Origin: Mycolicibacterium psychrotolerans
GTDB lineage: Bacteria; Actinomycetota; Actinomycetes; Mycobacteriales; Mycobacteriaceae
Assembly (NCBI RefSeq): GCF_010729305.1
Contig: NZ_AP022574.1
Span: forward strand, 4,960,001-5,024,000
Length of the DNA: 64,000 bases
Direction: 5' to 3'
Below the pieces are notes generated by a model that saw only the letters and a program-made list of their open reading frames with translations, was not told the origin of the DNA and made no database searches. The position numbers and the translations under genes were made by a program. Position 1 is the first letter of the stretch, and the number at the start of each line of letters is the position of its first letter. This document shows, piece by piece, positions 8,411 through 17,013 of this stretch.

Positions 8411-9256
8411 ATGGCGACACCTGCTGCCGTCGTCGTCGGCATCGACGGCTCGGACTCGGCCACCGACGCGGCGGTGTGGGCGGTCGAGGAGGCGGTGAGT
8501 CGGGACATCGCCCTGCGCCTGGTATTCGCTCTGCCGCCTGATGAAGCCGCACACCATCTGGCCGCCGCCGAAAGCGCCGTACAGTCGGCGTGCGCCCGTG
8601 TGGAGGCGATGGAGCGGCCGGTCGAACTGGAGGCCGAGATCGTGCGCGACTCCGCGGTACGCGCCCTGCGCACCGCGTCGCGCGACGCGCGGATGCTCTG
8701 CGTCGGCTCGGTCGGGCTCACCCACGGCGGTCTGACCCGGATGGGTTCGACCGCGGCGGCGCTGGCGACCTCGGCGCACTGCCCGTTGGCGATCATCCAT
8801 CCCGCCGGACTCGAGTCGGGCTGGGTGGTGGTCGAAGTCGGTGACGATCCGGCAGCACAGGAGACGTTACGGCGAGGGGTCGAGGAGGCGCTGCTGCGAC
8901 GCTGCGCGCTGCGGGTGGTCACTACCTGGCCCTCGCGCTACACCGACATCCACGATGCCGGCGCGGTCGCCGACGGGAACCGGCTGGCGCGCCGACGACT
9001 GGATCGCCGTCTGACCGAATGGCGGGTCCGCTTCCCGGGCTTGGACATCCAGGCCGTGGCGGTGCCCGGCAGCTTCGTCATCTATCTCGCCCGGCACGTC
9101 CGTTCGATCCGGCTCGTGGTGGTTCCTCATGAGCGCGCCGAGGCCATTGCCGAGCTGGTCGGTCCGCCGCAGCAGGGTACGCCCGGCGATCTCGGATTCG
9201 ACGTCCTGCTGTGCGAGCCTCAGTGCCGCACCAGCAGCAGCGAACAGTTGGGGTAG
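8411..9256 (+). CDS. Universal stress protein, two domains, second degenerate
   Basis: A 281-residue tandem USP. Domain 1 opens with VVVGIDGSDSATDAAVW and has GSVGLTHGGLTRMGSTAAAL as a near-canonical ATP loop. Domain 2 (from about residue 137) keeps the fold pattern WVVVEVGDDPAAQ but has lost the glycine loop. The ATG at 8411 follows the nitroreductase stop by 3 nt, so it belongs to that box-driven operon. Its last 37 nt overlap the end of the opposite-strand USP gene (9220-9978), a tail-to-tail overlap unusual even for compact mycobacterial DNA. Confidence 0.85.
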   Translation: MATPAAVVVGIDGSDSATDAAVWAVEEAVSRDIALRLVFALPPDEAAHHLAAAESAVQSACARVEAMERPVELEAEIVRDSAVRALRTASRDARMLCVGSVGLTHGGLTRMGSTAAALATSAHCPLAIIHPAGLESGWVVVEVGDDPAAQETLRRGVEEALLRRCALRVVTTWPSRYTDIHDAGAVADGNRLARRRLDRRLTEWRVRFPGLDIQAVAVPGSFVIYLARHVRSIRLVVVPHERAEAIAELVGPPQQGTPGDLGFDVLLCEPQCRTSSSEQLG

Positions 9257-9978
9257 CCCAGGATCGGATGACCGTTCGGCATCGTCAGGGTCGGTAGCGC
9301 GTCCGCGTCGGCGGCGCCGACGACGGCCAGCGCGACGTCGTCGTGACCGCGTGTCTGACAGCCATAGTGATGACCTGAACCGGCCGCGACGATCTCCACG
9401 TGCACGTCCGGATAGCGGCGCACCCAGCTGTCGGCCCGCCGGTCGATCTGCCGTACTGTGCGCCCCCGCAGCCGGCCCTCGTGCATCGCCAGGTGGACGA
9501 CGTCGTCGTTGCCGGCTTCGTCGGACAGCACCACCGAGATCACCCCGTCGGTGTGCGCCGTCCCGTCGGGTCGGCTTCGGATCACAGCCACCGGGCACGC
9601 CGAGCCGCGCGCCAGCGCGGCCACCGTGTGCCCGATCACCGGTTCGTCGGCGGCCCGGCGCGGCTTGGCCCCGATGCACACCATCGCCGCACGTCCCGAC
9701 TCCCGCAGTAGGACGTCCCCGGGCCGGCCGATGACTCGGACAGGTTGCGGACGAACACTTTCGGCGCCGATACGGGCGATGTCCTGAGCCTCCAGGAGCA
9801 CCGCGTCGGTGACACCGTCGGGGTCCGCCCCCGAAGCCATCGCGTGCACGATGCGCAGAGGCAGGCCACGGTCGACAGCCTCGGCGGCCGCCCACCGGAC
9901 GGCGTTCAGCGCGGCGTGCGAGCCGTCGACACCGACGACGACGGTGCGCGGCTCGTGGGACAGCATGGCGTCGGACAC
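9220..9978 (-). CDS. Universal stress protein lacking canonical ATP loops
   Basis: A 252-residue tandem USP-fold protein. It begins with TVVVGVDGSHAALNAVRWAA after a short leader. The domain 1 loop reads GAKPRRAADEPVIGHTVAAL and the domain 2 loop GAADADALPTLTMPNGHP; neither keeps G-x2-G-x9-G-S/T. This resembles the short DosR-regulon USPs such as Rv2028c. The start ATG at 9978 (a second Met at 9966 is possible) is only 3 nt after the stop of the Rv1733c-like gene, so it is the third gene of the operon nitroreductase - Rv1733c-like - USP. Confidence 0.82.
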   Translation of the reverse strand: MSDAMLSHEPRTVVVGVDGSHAALNAVRWAAAEAVDRGLPLRIVHAMASGADPDGVTDAVLLEAQDIARIGAESVRPQPVRVIGRPGDVLLRESGRAAMVCIGAKPRRAADEPVIGHTVAALARGSACPVAVIRSRPDGTAHTDGVISVVLSDEAGNDDVVHLAMHEGRLRGRTVRQIDRRADSWVRRYPDVHVEIVAAGSGHHYGCQTRGHDDVALAVVGAADADALPTLTMPNGHPILGYPNCSLLLVRH

Positions 9979-9981
9979 TGT

Positions 9982-10569
9982 TCAGGCGTTGTTGTTGGTC
10001 CGGCCGCCGTTGTCGGCGAGCCCGCCGAGTTCACGGTCCCAGTCGGCGTAGCGACCTCGATCGAGCCGCATCCGGAGCACGGCCCATCCGGCGACGGCCA
10101 GCCCGACCGCCAGGGACCACACCGACAGCGCGGCGATGACCGCCTGCACGGCCGCATCCCGGTCGGTGGGCGGCGCGGCCCGGCGGTTGCCGCCCCGGTC
10201 GACCCAGATCGTCACGTGGTCACCGGCTTTCAGCTTCGCGGTGCGCATGTCGTCGATGCGGGTGGTGCCGTTGAACTGCCACTGGACCGGCGAGAGGTAG
10301 GGGTTGTCGTAGGCCTGCGCCGTCGCCCTGCTGTCGCGGGTCACGGTCGCCTCGATCTGCTGCCGTTCTGCACGCTGGGTGGCGAAGGTGCGGGAGAGAT
10401 CGTCGTGCACGGCCGTTCCCGCCGCGCCGGCGACGGGCACGGCCAGCAACGCCACCACGACGATCAACAACAGGCACGCCGCCTCGACGCGATCGCTGAC
10501 GCGTACCAGCGGATGATGGGCCCGGAGTCGCCGCGTCCAGACGGTGAGACCGAAGTTGTTGGTGTGCAT
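9982..10569 (-). CDS. Rv1733c-like membrane protein (dormancy antigen family)
   Basis: 195 residues with two hydrophobic segments. One lies near residues 35-55 (AACLLLIVVVALLAVPVAGA) and one near 145-165 (VIAALSVWSLAVGLAVAGW). They flank an external loop with GDHVTIWVDRGGNRRAAPP. This two-TM layout, including NPLVR/HPLVRVSDR before TM1 and the GD.V.IWVD motif, matches the DosR-regulon protein Rv1733c of M. tuberculosis, whose function is unknown. ATG 10569 is preferred because GGAG lies 6 nt upstream; an ATG at 10587 is an alternative. It lies 24 nt downstream of the Acg-type gene in the same operon. Confidence 0.85.
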   Translation of the reverse strand: MHTNNFGLTVWTRRLRAHHPLVRVSDRVEAACLLLIVVVALLAVPVAGAAGTAVHDDLSRTFATQRAERQQIEATVTRDSRATAQAYDNPYLSPVQWQFNGTTRIDDMRTAKLKAGDHVTIWVDRGGNRRAAPPTDRDAAVQAVIAALSVWSLAVGLAVAGWAVLRMRLDRGRYADWDRELGGLADNGGRTNNNA

Positions 10570-10593
10570 GGTGACTCCGTATCGCATTCCCGG

Positions 10594-11586
10594 TCAGTCC
10601 AGAGGGTGGCCGTCGAGCCGGGTGAGCACCTCACCCAGCGGGCGGCGCGGCGTACTCGGCAGCGGATCGGCGTTGACGGGCGCCCACCCGATTCGCAGCA
10701 ACATCTGCGCGTGGCCTTCCGACCCGAACACGTCCTCCCCCACCGCGGCCCTGATGTCGGGGATCTCCAGCGGCCCGGTGATCGGGCAACTCGCCAATCC
10801 CGCCGCCGTGGCAGTCAGCAGCACGAGGCTGGTCGCCTCTCCGGCACGCAGCTGCGACACCCGGTCGTCGGCGACCGTGCCGAGGGCGATGACCGCGGCG
10901 TTGTCCTCCGACGGTTGAGTGCCGTCGGGCTGCTTGAGCACCGCGCCCGCAAAGGATCGGGCGGGAATCACCGCGGCCGGATCCGGGCGGGGCGCACTGC
11001 GTGCGGGCACGCCTGCGGTGGATCCGTACCGTCCGCTCCAGGTGGCCAGTTCGGCGAGGTAGCCAGGATCGTTGTTGTGCCGCCACTCGGCATCCATCAC
11101 GCGACGCTTGAGCGTGGTCAGTTCGTCGAACTGGCGCAACATCACTCCCGCACGGGCCGCCCGCGCACCCATCATCGCGATGTCGCCCCTCGGCACCGGC
11201 CACGAGCTGTAGCTGCGGCGGTCGGTGCGCCGCCGCGGGATCGCCGCGGCCAGCGCGATGTCCATCTCGGCCGGCGGGTACGGGCGCAGTTCGAGGACGG
11301 CGAGATGGTGCGGCTCAGCCGGATTGGGGAGGCGGTGCACCTTGGCCTGCCAGCCCAGCGCGGCCAGCGCGATCTGCGCGTGATTCAGTGACGCCCCGCA
11401 ACTGAGCATCAGGTCGCGGGCATCGGGATCGGTGTGCGGCAGCGCCAGATCGGGATTGGCATACAGGTGAATGCTGCCCTCGCCGACCCGCCAGTCCCAC
11501 GGCTGGGAGTTGTGCACCGACGGAGCCCGCACGGCCAGCATCAGAGCTGACCGCAACGTCTCGGCGTCCGGGAAGTGCGAGCTCAT
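10594..11586 (-). CDS. Acg-family nitroreductase-like flavoprotein (second copy)
   Basis: 330 residues, paralogous to the protein at 7427-8407. It has AVRAPSVHNSQPWDWRV near the N-terminus, PRRRTDRRSYSSWPVP in the middle and ASCPITGPLEIPDIR near the end. ATG 11586 is chosen because the family motif starts soon after it; an upstream start codon at 11613 has a poorer ribosome site. It heads a minus-strand operon with the Rv1733c-like gene and a USP. An almost perfect DosR-like palindrome lies 73 nt upstream of the start. Confidence 0.9.
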   Translation of the reverse strand: MSSHFPDAETLRSALMLAVRAPSVHNSQPWDWRVGEGSIHLYANPDLALPHTDPDARDLMLSCGASLNHAQIALAALGWQAKVHRLPNPAEPHHLAVLELRPYPPAEMDIALAAAIPRRRTDRRSYSSWPVPRGDIAMMGARAARAGVMLRQFDELTTLKRRVMDAEWRHNNDPGYLAELATWSGRYGSTAGVPARSAPRPDPAAVIPARSFAGAVLKQPDGTQPSEDNAAVIALGTVADDRVSQLRAGEATSLVLLTATAAGLASCPITGPLEIPDIRAAVGEDVFGSEGHAQMLLRIGWAPVNADPLPSTPRRPLGEVLTRLDGHPLD

Positions 11587-11658
11587 CGGTGTCAAAGCCC
11601 CCTGGCTGAACATGGATCCGGTCTATTTCAGGATGTCGTTTCGCGGTCGCCGTGCAGA

Positions 11659-11672
11659 GGGTCTAAAGACCC
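11659..11672 (-). promoter_or_regulatory. Candidate DosR box upstream of the second Acg-type gene
   Basis: GGGTCTAAAGACCC is a perfect 14-bp palindrome and matches 12 of 14 positions of GGGACTWWAGTCCC. It lies between the USP stop (11704) and the nitroreductase start (11586) and is the best-conserved box in the window. Confidence 0.75.
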
Positions 11673-11703
11673 GGAACGCCGGTGACTTGCGTGCTCAGCC
11701 GTC

Positions 11704-12606
11704 TCAGGACCGTCTGGCCACGATGACCGGGATGCGCGCGGCCTGGGCGACAGTCCAGCTGACCGACCCGAGCAGCAGGCCCGCGAATCCGCCCCGGCCG
11801 TGGCTGCCCACGACGAGCAGCTGGGCGTGGCGCGACTCCTCCACCAGGTGATGGGCGGGGTTGTCTTGACCGACGACGCGCCGGACCCTCACGTCGGGAT
11901 AGCGCTCGCACCAGCCGGCGAGGCGTTGGGCGAGTTCCTCCTCGGCCTGCTCGGCCAGGTCCTCGCGGGCCACGTCGACGTAGAAGTCGCCGCTGTTCAT
12001 CCACGTGTGGATCGCCAGCAGGCTCACACCGCGCCGGGACGCCTCGTCGAACGCGATCGCCGTCGCCAACTCGCTCGCCGGAGAGCCGTCGATACCGACG
12101 GCCACCGGCGCGTCGTTGCGGTAGAGGACAGGTTCCTCCTCGTGCACGATCGCCACCGGGCAGTGCGCGTGGTGAGCCAGCGCCGAACTGGTCGAACCCA
12201 GCAGCATTCCCTGCAGCCCGCCCAGACCGCGACAACCGACGACCATCAACTCGGCGTCCTTGCTCATGTCGATCAGCGCGGGCATCTTGGGTCCGGACAG
12301 CACCCGCTGCTCCACGCGGACCGGCCTGGACTCGGCCAAGGTCGCGGTGACGACTTCACGGGTGTCCGCGACGACCTTGGCCGCATGGCGGTCGAGGTCG
12401 GCCAGGTAGTCGTCGGTGATCGGCAGATCCAGCCAGGGACCGATCTCTTCCGACGGCTGGACGTGCACGATGGCCAGCGGCAGGTGTCGCAGCGCCGCGT
12501 CGCGGGCCGCCCATTCCGCCGCCGCGCGCGAGGCGGACGAACCGTCCACCGCGACGACGATGCCGTAGTGACCGGACCCGTGGTGAACCGACGGTGTCGA
12601 TGTCAT
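11704..12606 (-). CDS. Universal stress protein with two ATP-binding USP domains
   Basis: A 300-residue canonical tandem USP. The loops are GCRGLGGLQGMLLGSTSSAL (domain 1) and GSHGRGGFAGLLLGSVS (domain 2), both with the full G-x2-G-x9-G-S pattern. Domain starts are VVAVDGSSASRAAAEW and VAVGIDGSPASELATAIAF. ATG 12606 sits behind a strong GGAGGAAG ribosome site; the in-frame extension to 12723 runs through the DosR-like box and is rejected. It is closest in layout to the USP at 3485 and to Rv2623 of M. tuberculosis. Confidence 0.92.
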   Translation of the reverse strand: MTSTPSVHHGSGHYGIVVAVDGSSASRAAAEWAARDAALRHLPLAIVHVQPSEEIGPWLDLPITDDYLADLDRHAAKVVADTREVVTATLAESRPVRVEQRVLSGPKMPALIDMSKDAELMVVGCRGLGGLQGMLLGSTSSALAHHAHCPVAIVHEEEPVLYRNDAPVAVGIDGSPASELATAIAFDEASRRGVSLLAIHTWMNSGDFYVDVAREDLAEQAEEELAQRLAGWCERYPDVRVRRVVGQDNPAHHLVEESRHAQLLVVGSHGRGGFAGLLLGSVSWTVAQAARIPVIVARRS

Positions 12607-12705
12607 CTCTTCCTCCTTGCCCGCGGCGCCGGTGCGGTCCGGGCCCGATGACTCAACGCTAGGGATTCCTGCCGGACGGTTCGCGGGGCGTTGGTCATCA
12701 GTGCA

Positions 12706-12719
12706 GGGCCGAAAGACCC
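12706..12719 (-). promoter_or_regulatory. Candidate DosR box upstream of the USP gene
   Basis: GGGCCGAAAGACCC matches 11 of 14 positions of GGGACTWWAGTCCC with both G/C arms intact. It lies 100 nt upstream of the USP start at 12606 and 26 nt downstream of the hibernation factor gene. Confidence 0.65.
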
Positions 12720-12744
12720 TCACCTGCGCCCGGATTCGGCGCCG

Positions 12745-13542
12745 TCACCCGGCCGGGGTGACCAGGCCGAAGTGGCCGTCGTAGCGGTGGTAGAGCACGC
12801 CGGCCCGGCCCGCGGCGGCGTCGATGAAGAACAGGAACGGCAATCCAAGCAGCCGCAGTCGCTCAGGGGCGTCCTGCTCGCGCAGGCACGGCGGCGGGTG
12901 CGGGCTCACGGTGACGGCGTGGGAGAACGGCGCCAGCTCGTCCGCCACCGAGGGAGCCACCAGTGCCAGCCGATATCCCGTGGGTTCGCTGCGATAGAGC
13001 ACCCCGACGGTGCCGGAACCCTTCTCGGTGAACAGGTGGAAGTCGTAGTCCAGCAGCTCCATCTCGGCGATGGCATCGTCGATGGTGCACGGCGTCATGG
13101 TGAACGACTTGCGCCGGATGACGCGCCTTTCGGTGGCGCGCTGAAAATGATTGAGCCGCTGGGCCGGCCGCGACTCCTGCCGCCAGGACCTCCCGCCTTC
13201 GAGCCGGTCCCTCCGACGCACGTCGAAGTGTTCGGCAACGTGTTCGAGCCGCCGTCGCAGGCGCGCCTCGAGCAGGTCGATGGCCTCCTGCGCGGTGGCG
13301 GCGTGCACCTGGGCGCGGACCAGCCGGCCGTTGACATCGAGATTGGCCTGGGCGACGACCGGCGACTCGACCGCGGGGTCGTGGTGCCTGCTCAGCCTCA
13401 CGCGGGCGTAGAGCACCGGACGGTGCGAGAGCCGCCCCAACTCCCCGATCTTCTTCCGCGCGTAATCGGCCGCGCCGGGAAGGTCACCGTGGGTGGTGAC
13501 GTCGACATCGATGATCTCGGGGACCTGAACTCCGTTGCTCAT
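12745..13542 (-). CDS. rafH: Hypoxia-type ribosome hibernation factor with two C-terminal domains (RafH/HPF-like)
   Basis: 265 residues. The N-terminal ~100 residues are an S30AE/HPF-type domain (VDVTTHGDLPGAADYARKKI, then YARVRLSRHHDPAVESPVVA). Two copies of the small C-terminal dimerisation-type domain follow, one at about 140-195 (RRKSFTMTPCTIDDAIAEME with YDFHLFTEKGSGTVGVLYR) and one at about 205-262 ending FFIDAAAGRAGVLYHRYDGHFGLV. Mycobacteria have a DosR-controlled HPF (RafH, MSMEG_3935/Rv0079 type) that stabilises 70S ribosomes under hypoxia, and the length and context fit that form. ATG 13542 follows AAGGACGT, and a DosR-like box is 36 nt upstream. Confidence 0.85.
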   Translation of the reverse strand: MSNGVQVPEIIDVDVTTHGDLPGAADYARKKIGELGRLSHRPVLYARVRLSRHHDPAVESPVVAQANLDVNGRLVRAQVHAATAQEAIDLLEARLRRRLEHVAEHFDVRRRDRLEGGRSWRQESRPAQRLNHFQRATERRVIRRKSFTMTPCTIDDAIAEMELLDYDFHLFTEKGSGTVGVLYRSEPTGYRLALVAPSVADELAPFSHAVTVSPHPPPCLREQDAPERLRLLGLPFLFFIDAAAGRAGVLYHRYDGHFGLVTPAG

Positions 13543-13577
13543 ACGTCCTTGCTACGTCGCCCGACGCAGTGCAGTTA

Positions 13578-13591
13578 GGGCCAAAAGTCAC
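13578..13591 (-). promoter_or_regulatory. Candidate DosR box upstream of the hibernation factor gene
   Basis: GGGCCAAAAGTCAC matches 11 of 14 positions of GGGACTWWAGTCCC. Its position 36 nt before the start at 13542 suits an activator site overlapping the -35 region. Confidence 0.6.
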
Positions 13592-13626
13592 AGCGTGCGT
13601 TGGCAATCAGTCCATCGCAGGGCGGA

Positions 13627-14931
13627 CTACGATGCGGGCTTCGACACCTCCGGGATGTCCGCGCCTTCCGACGTCTCCGCACTGCCGGGATCGGTGACCG
13701 CCTTTGCGGCAGCATCATCGGCGTCATCCGTGGGGTCACCGACGGGGGTGACCTCGCTGTCGGCCGGATCCTCGTCATCGCGGGTGTCGGCGGAGTCGTC
13801 TCCGTTCTCGGCGCCGTCACCGTCTTCGCCCTCGGTGTCCGTCGCTGCCGCGTCACCGGGTGTGGCCTCGTCGTCGGGTGCGGTCTCGTCGGCGGGTGGC
13901 TCCTCGTCGGCGGTGGTGGTCTCGTCGGCGGGTGTCTCCTCGTCGGCTGCCGTCTCGACCGGCTGCACACCCTGGTCGGGCTCCGTCGGCGCGTCGGCCT
14001 GCGGGGCCGGTTCATTGACAATCGCGGGAAGGCCGGTCACCAGTGACGCCAGCTTGCCGGCGGGCGCGGGATCGTTGCGGCTGTATCCGGCGTCGATCGC
14101 GGCTTTGAGCTCTGCCTCGCGGGATGCCAGGGACGGAAACAGTCGTACGAGCGGCAACTTCTCGGTGGGTACGAGATAGTGAGTTGTGATGCCGCCCTTG
14201 GTATCCAAGTCCACGTCGATGTTCTCTGCAGGCACCGTGGACAGGTCGGCGAACATCACGGGCACGTGGACGAAGATCGAGCCCGCCACGGCGTTGGCGA
14301 CCGCGAGGAGGTTCCACCACCGATCGGGGAAGTCGGCCATTCCGTCGTACTCCCCGTGACGACGATGATGTCGTACTTGGTCTCGGGTGCGGGTTGGTAG
14401 GTGTAGTCGAAGCGCGGGTCGTACCGGGCCTTGTCGATCAGCGACTGCCGGCTGGAGTCGGCGACCACGATGAAGGTGATCTCGTTCTTGCCGGGCGCGT
14501 CGGGATCGGCGTCCATCTGGCGCAGGACCTCGTTGACGACGAGGGAGCCGGCGGACAGGCCCACCACGGTCACCTTCTCACCGTTGATCGGCTGACCGTT
14601 GGCGTCGGTGCTCAGCCGGCCCCAGGGCCGCGTCGATCTGGGCGTTGAGGTTGGTGATGCCGACGTTGATCGACGCACCGAGGGTGAGGTTGTTACTCCC
14701 GGTGTAAGGCGCGGCCTGCGCGGGCCAGTTCACGCTCACCCGTGGCTGGCCCTCGAGCGTTCCGCCGAGCAGTTCAGCCATGACGATGTCGCTGAGCGAG
14801 GGCGTCGCGATGCCACCGATCACCAGTGCCGTGCTACTGCTCCACGCGGGCGTCGCCGAGGCGACCGCGACACTCGCCGTGGCGAGGATCGCCCCGCAGG
14901 CAACGCCGGCTCTGCGCATGCTGAATCGCAT
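13627..14931 (-). pseudogene. Secreted PE-PPE-domain (cutinase-like serine hydrolase) gene with two compensating frameshifts
   Basis: The start is ATG 14931 behind AGGAG. The N-terminus MRFSMRRAGVACGAILATAS is a signal peptide. The reading frame shifts near 14620-14623 (one extra G on the coding strand, in a CCCC run as written). From there the serine-hydrolase elbow VVGLSAGSLVVNEVL lies in the second frame. A second shift near 14352-14355 (one G too few) returns to the first frame just before the family motif EYDGMADFPDRWWN. The tail after residue ~330 is acidic and rich in Thr, Pro, Asp and Glu. Total length 1305 nt is a multiple of three. Known family: PE-PPE domains (PF08237), esterases of mycobacteria. 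No PE or PPE N-terminal domain is present. It is either a sequencing artefact in G-runs or a recent pseudogene. Confidence 0.7.
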
Positions 14932-15490
14932 CGGTTCTCCTGGAGATGTCGTCGGGGTGCGGCCGACAGTGCGGCGACAGCAGCAGGATATGAGCCTTGA
15001 TGACGGCGCGCACAGCAAAATGGTGAATTCGACAGTTCTACGCTTCAGCGAAAGAGTAGATGATGGTCACGTGCGTGATAACTCGCCCCACGCGATGGAC
15101 GGTGCGCTTCACCCGCGCGTGGCTTAGCAGCGCAGACGTCGTCACAACTTCGTCGGCAACGTCAATAAGTGGCGACCTCCGCCGCGTATCTAACAGCTCA
15201 GTGGTTAACTGCTTGATTTCGCGATCCTGGGGCCTGGCACAAGATCAATGCACCGTATGAAGTCGGCGGAGATGACGTTAGTCACGTCGATGCGGCGCCG
15301 CGATGGCGACCGGGCAAATTGACGCCAGGGAAAGACCGTTGACGCCAGGGAAAGACCGCGCGTGTGTTCAGCAAAGCGGTCCAAACCGGTCGAGCCGGGT
15401 GGCCGATGACGTGGCGTGACGCGATCGCGGGCGGCGATCTCGGTCAAGCTGTACGCGATCGTCGGATCACCGTAGGCCGCCCAGGCCGGC
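14932..15490. other. Intergenic region without a supported gene
   Basis: No ORF here has family resemblance or a good start site. It holds the upstream region of the PE-PPE-type gene and the tandem repeat at 15319-15358. The sequence is less GC-rich than its surroundings around 15000-15250. Confidence 0.5.
15319..15358. repeat. Perfect 20-bp tandem duplication
   Basis: The unit TTGACGCCAGGGAAAGACCG occurs twice back to back (15319-15338 and 15339-15358) without mismatch. It lies 133 nt downstream of the 3' end of the serine hydrolase gene. It is too short for a known element class. Confidence 0.9.
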
Positions 15491-16957
15491 TCAGGGCCGC
15501 CGCGGGCCGGCGTTGTCGACGCCGAGCGCCCGGGCCACCTCGGTGGCGACCTGGCCGGCAAGCCTCGAGATCGGCGGACCGCCCGGGGCGTGGACCGCGT
15601 TGGAGAGAACCACCACATAGGTGTCCGACGCGGGATCGATCCACAGCGACGTGCCGGTGAAACCCGTGTGGCCGAAACTGCCCACACCGAAGACGGCGCC
15701 GCGCGGCACGGAATAACCGGTGTCGATGTCCCAGCCGAGGCCGCGCAGGTTCTGTCCCCGGATGGCGGGATACCGCGGAGCGAGCAATCGGTCGACGGCA
15801 AGCGTTGCCGCGGAATGCGTTTGGCGATCCGCGCGCTTGGCATCCTCGAGTTGCCCCGGCGAGTGGCCGGGCTGGGCGGGCGCCGTCATCGCTTGCAGTG
15901 TCGCCCGCGAGAGCGGGAACGTACTCTCGCGGCCGGCGAGCCGGTCGAGAAGGGCCTGCGCGAACAGGCCGACGTCGCGCGCGGTGGAGAACACGCCGGC
16001 GTGCCCGGCCACGCCACCCATGCGGCGGGCCGTCGGATCGTCGACGACGCCGCGTAAAAGCTGACCGAAGTGTGGATTGGCCGCGGGATCCCCTGCGCTC
16101 TCGTCGTCTCGGCGGGTGGGCGCGATGCGCGCCAGCGGCCGGGTGTTGCGCGCCGAGGGACCCTGTGTGGGCAGATATCGGGTGTCACTCATCCCCAACG
16201 GCGCGAACACGTGTCGCTGTACGTACCCGTCCTGCGATTCACCGGTGATCCTCTCGATCAAGGCGCCGAGCAGAAGGAAGTTGATGTCGGAGTAATGAAA
16301 ACGCGCCCCAGGAGCCGATTCCAGCGGCGCCGACAGGGCGCGCCGCAAGCCTTCTGCCTTGTCGGCCCGCGCCAGTCCCCAGGGGTCGTCGAGGTTGACG
16401 TCGCCCGGTTCGCCGGAGGTGTGGGTGAGCAACATCCGCAGGGTGACCCGCGCGCGTTGCGGATCGTGCGCCGGGTTGAAGGCGGGCAGATAGGCCTGCA
16501 CCGGATCGTCGAGGCGCACGGCGTCGCGCTCGCACAGCTGCATGACGGCCGTCGCCGTAGCGAGGACCTTCGTCAGCGACGCGACGTCGAAGACGGTGTC
16601 CTCGGTCATCGGCTCGGCGGGCGCCGGTGTTCCGTCGACGCCCGGGTCGCCGGCGAGCGTGCGCGCGCCGTACGCCCTCCGGAACACCACCTGGCCGTCA
16701 TGACCGACGAGCACCACGGCACCGGGAAGTCGGTGTGCGGCGACCGCGCCGTTGACGAGTGCGGAGACCGCGGGCATGTCGGGGGTGGGGCGGCTGGGCT
16801 CCGGGTGGGCGGGCGCCGTGTGCGGAGCACGGATGGCCGCAGCGCGGGCTTCCATCCCCGGCGCCGACGGCGCCGCGAGCGTGATCACCGCGGTGCCCAG
16901 CACGACCGCCACCCGCGCCGTGCGGGTGGCGCGGAAGACAGGAGAACCGGAAGGCAC
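15491..16957 (-). CDS. Secreted beta-lactamase-fold serine hydrolase (class C/esterase family)
   Basis: About 488 residues. After a signal-like segment (ARVAVVLGTAVITLAAPSAPG), the serine beta-lactamase/DD-peptidase motifs appear: SLTK (SxxK) at about residue 128, the YSDIN tyrosine motif, and HTGFTGTS as the third (K/H-T/S-G) motif. Family members (PF00144) include penicillin-binding-like esterases and EstB-type hydrolases. Substrate cannot be told. The start is uncertain: GTG 16957 is preferred over the TTG at 16996, although its ribosome site is poor. It is divergent from the Rv2525c-like gene, 56 nt away. Confidence 0.85.
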   Translation of the reverse strand: MPSGSPVFRATRTARVAVVLGTAVITLAAPSAPGMEARAAAIRAPHTAPAHPEPSRPTPDMPAVSALVNGAVAAHRLPGAVVLVGHDGQVVFRRAYGARTLAGDPGVDGTPAPAEPMTEDTVFDVASLTKVLATATAVMQLCERDAVRLDDPVQAYLPAFNPAHDPQRARVTLRMLLTHTSGEPGDVNLDDPWGLARADKAEGLRRALSAPLESAPGARFHYSDINFLLLGALIERITGESQDGYVQRHVFAPLGMSDTRYLPTQGPSARNTRPLARIAPTRRDDESAGDPAANPHFGQLLRGVVDDPTARRMGGVAGHAGVFSTARDVGLFAQALLDRLAGRESTFPLSRATLQAMTAPAQPGHSPGQLEDAKRADRQTHSAATLAVDRLLAPRYPAIRGQNLRGLGWDIDTGYSVPRGAVFGVGSFGHTGFTGTSLWIDPASDTYVVVLSNAVHAPGGPPISRLAGQVATEVARALGVDNAGPRRP

Positions 16958-17000
16958 CTCATCGAGAGTGCCAACGCAGACGCGCGGGGGCAACAACGCC

Positions 17001-17006
17001 TACCAT
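17001..17006 (+). promoter_or_regulatory. Predicted -10 hexamer for leaderless transcription of the Rv2525c-like gene
   Basis: TACCAT (TANNNT) ends 7 nt before the GTG start codon at 17014, the usual spacing from -10 to transcription start in mycobacteria. The start codon would therefore be the first transcribed triplet. Confidence 0.5.
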
Positions 17007-17013
17007 CGCCGGG

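Noticed and set aside
15331..15358. AGGGAAAGACC in the 20-bp tandem repeats as a DosR box
   Set aside because: Lacks the 14-bp palindrome spacing and is not upstream of a gene start.
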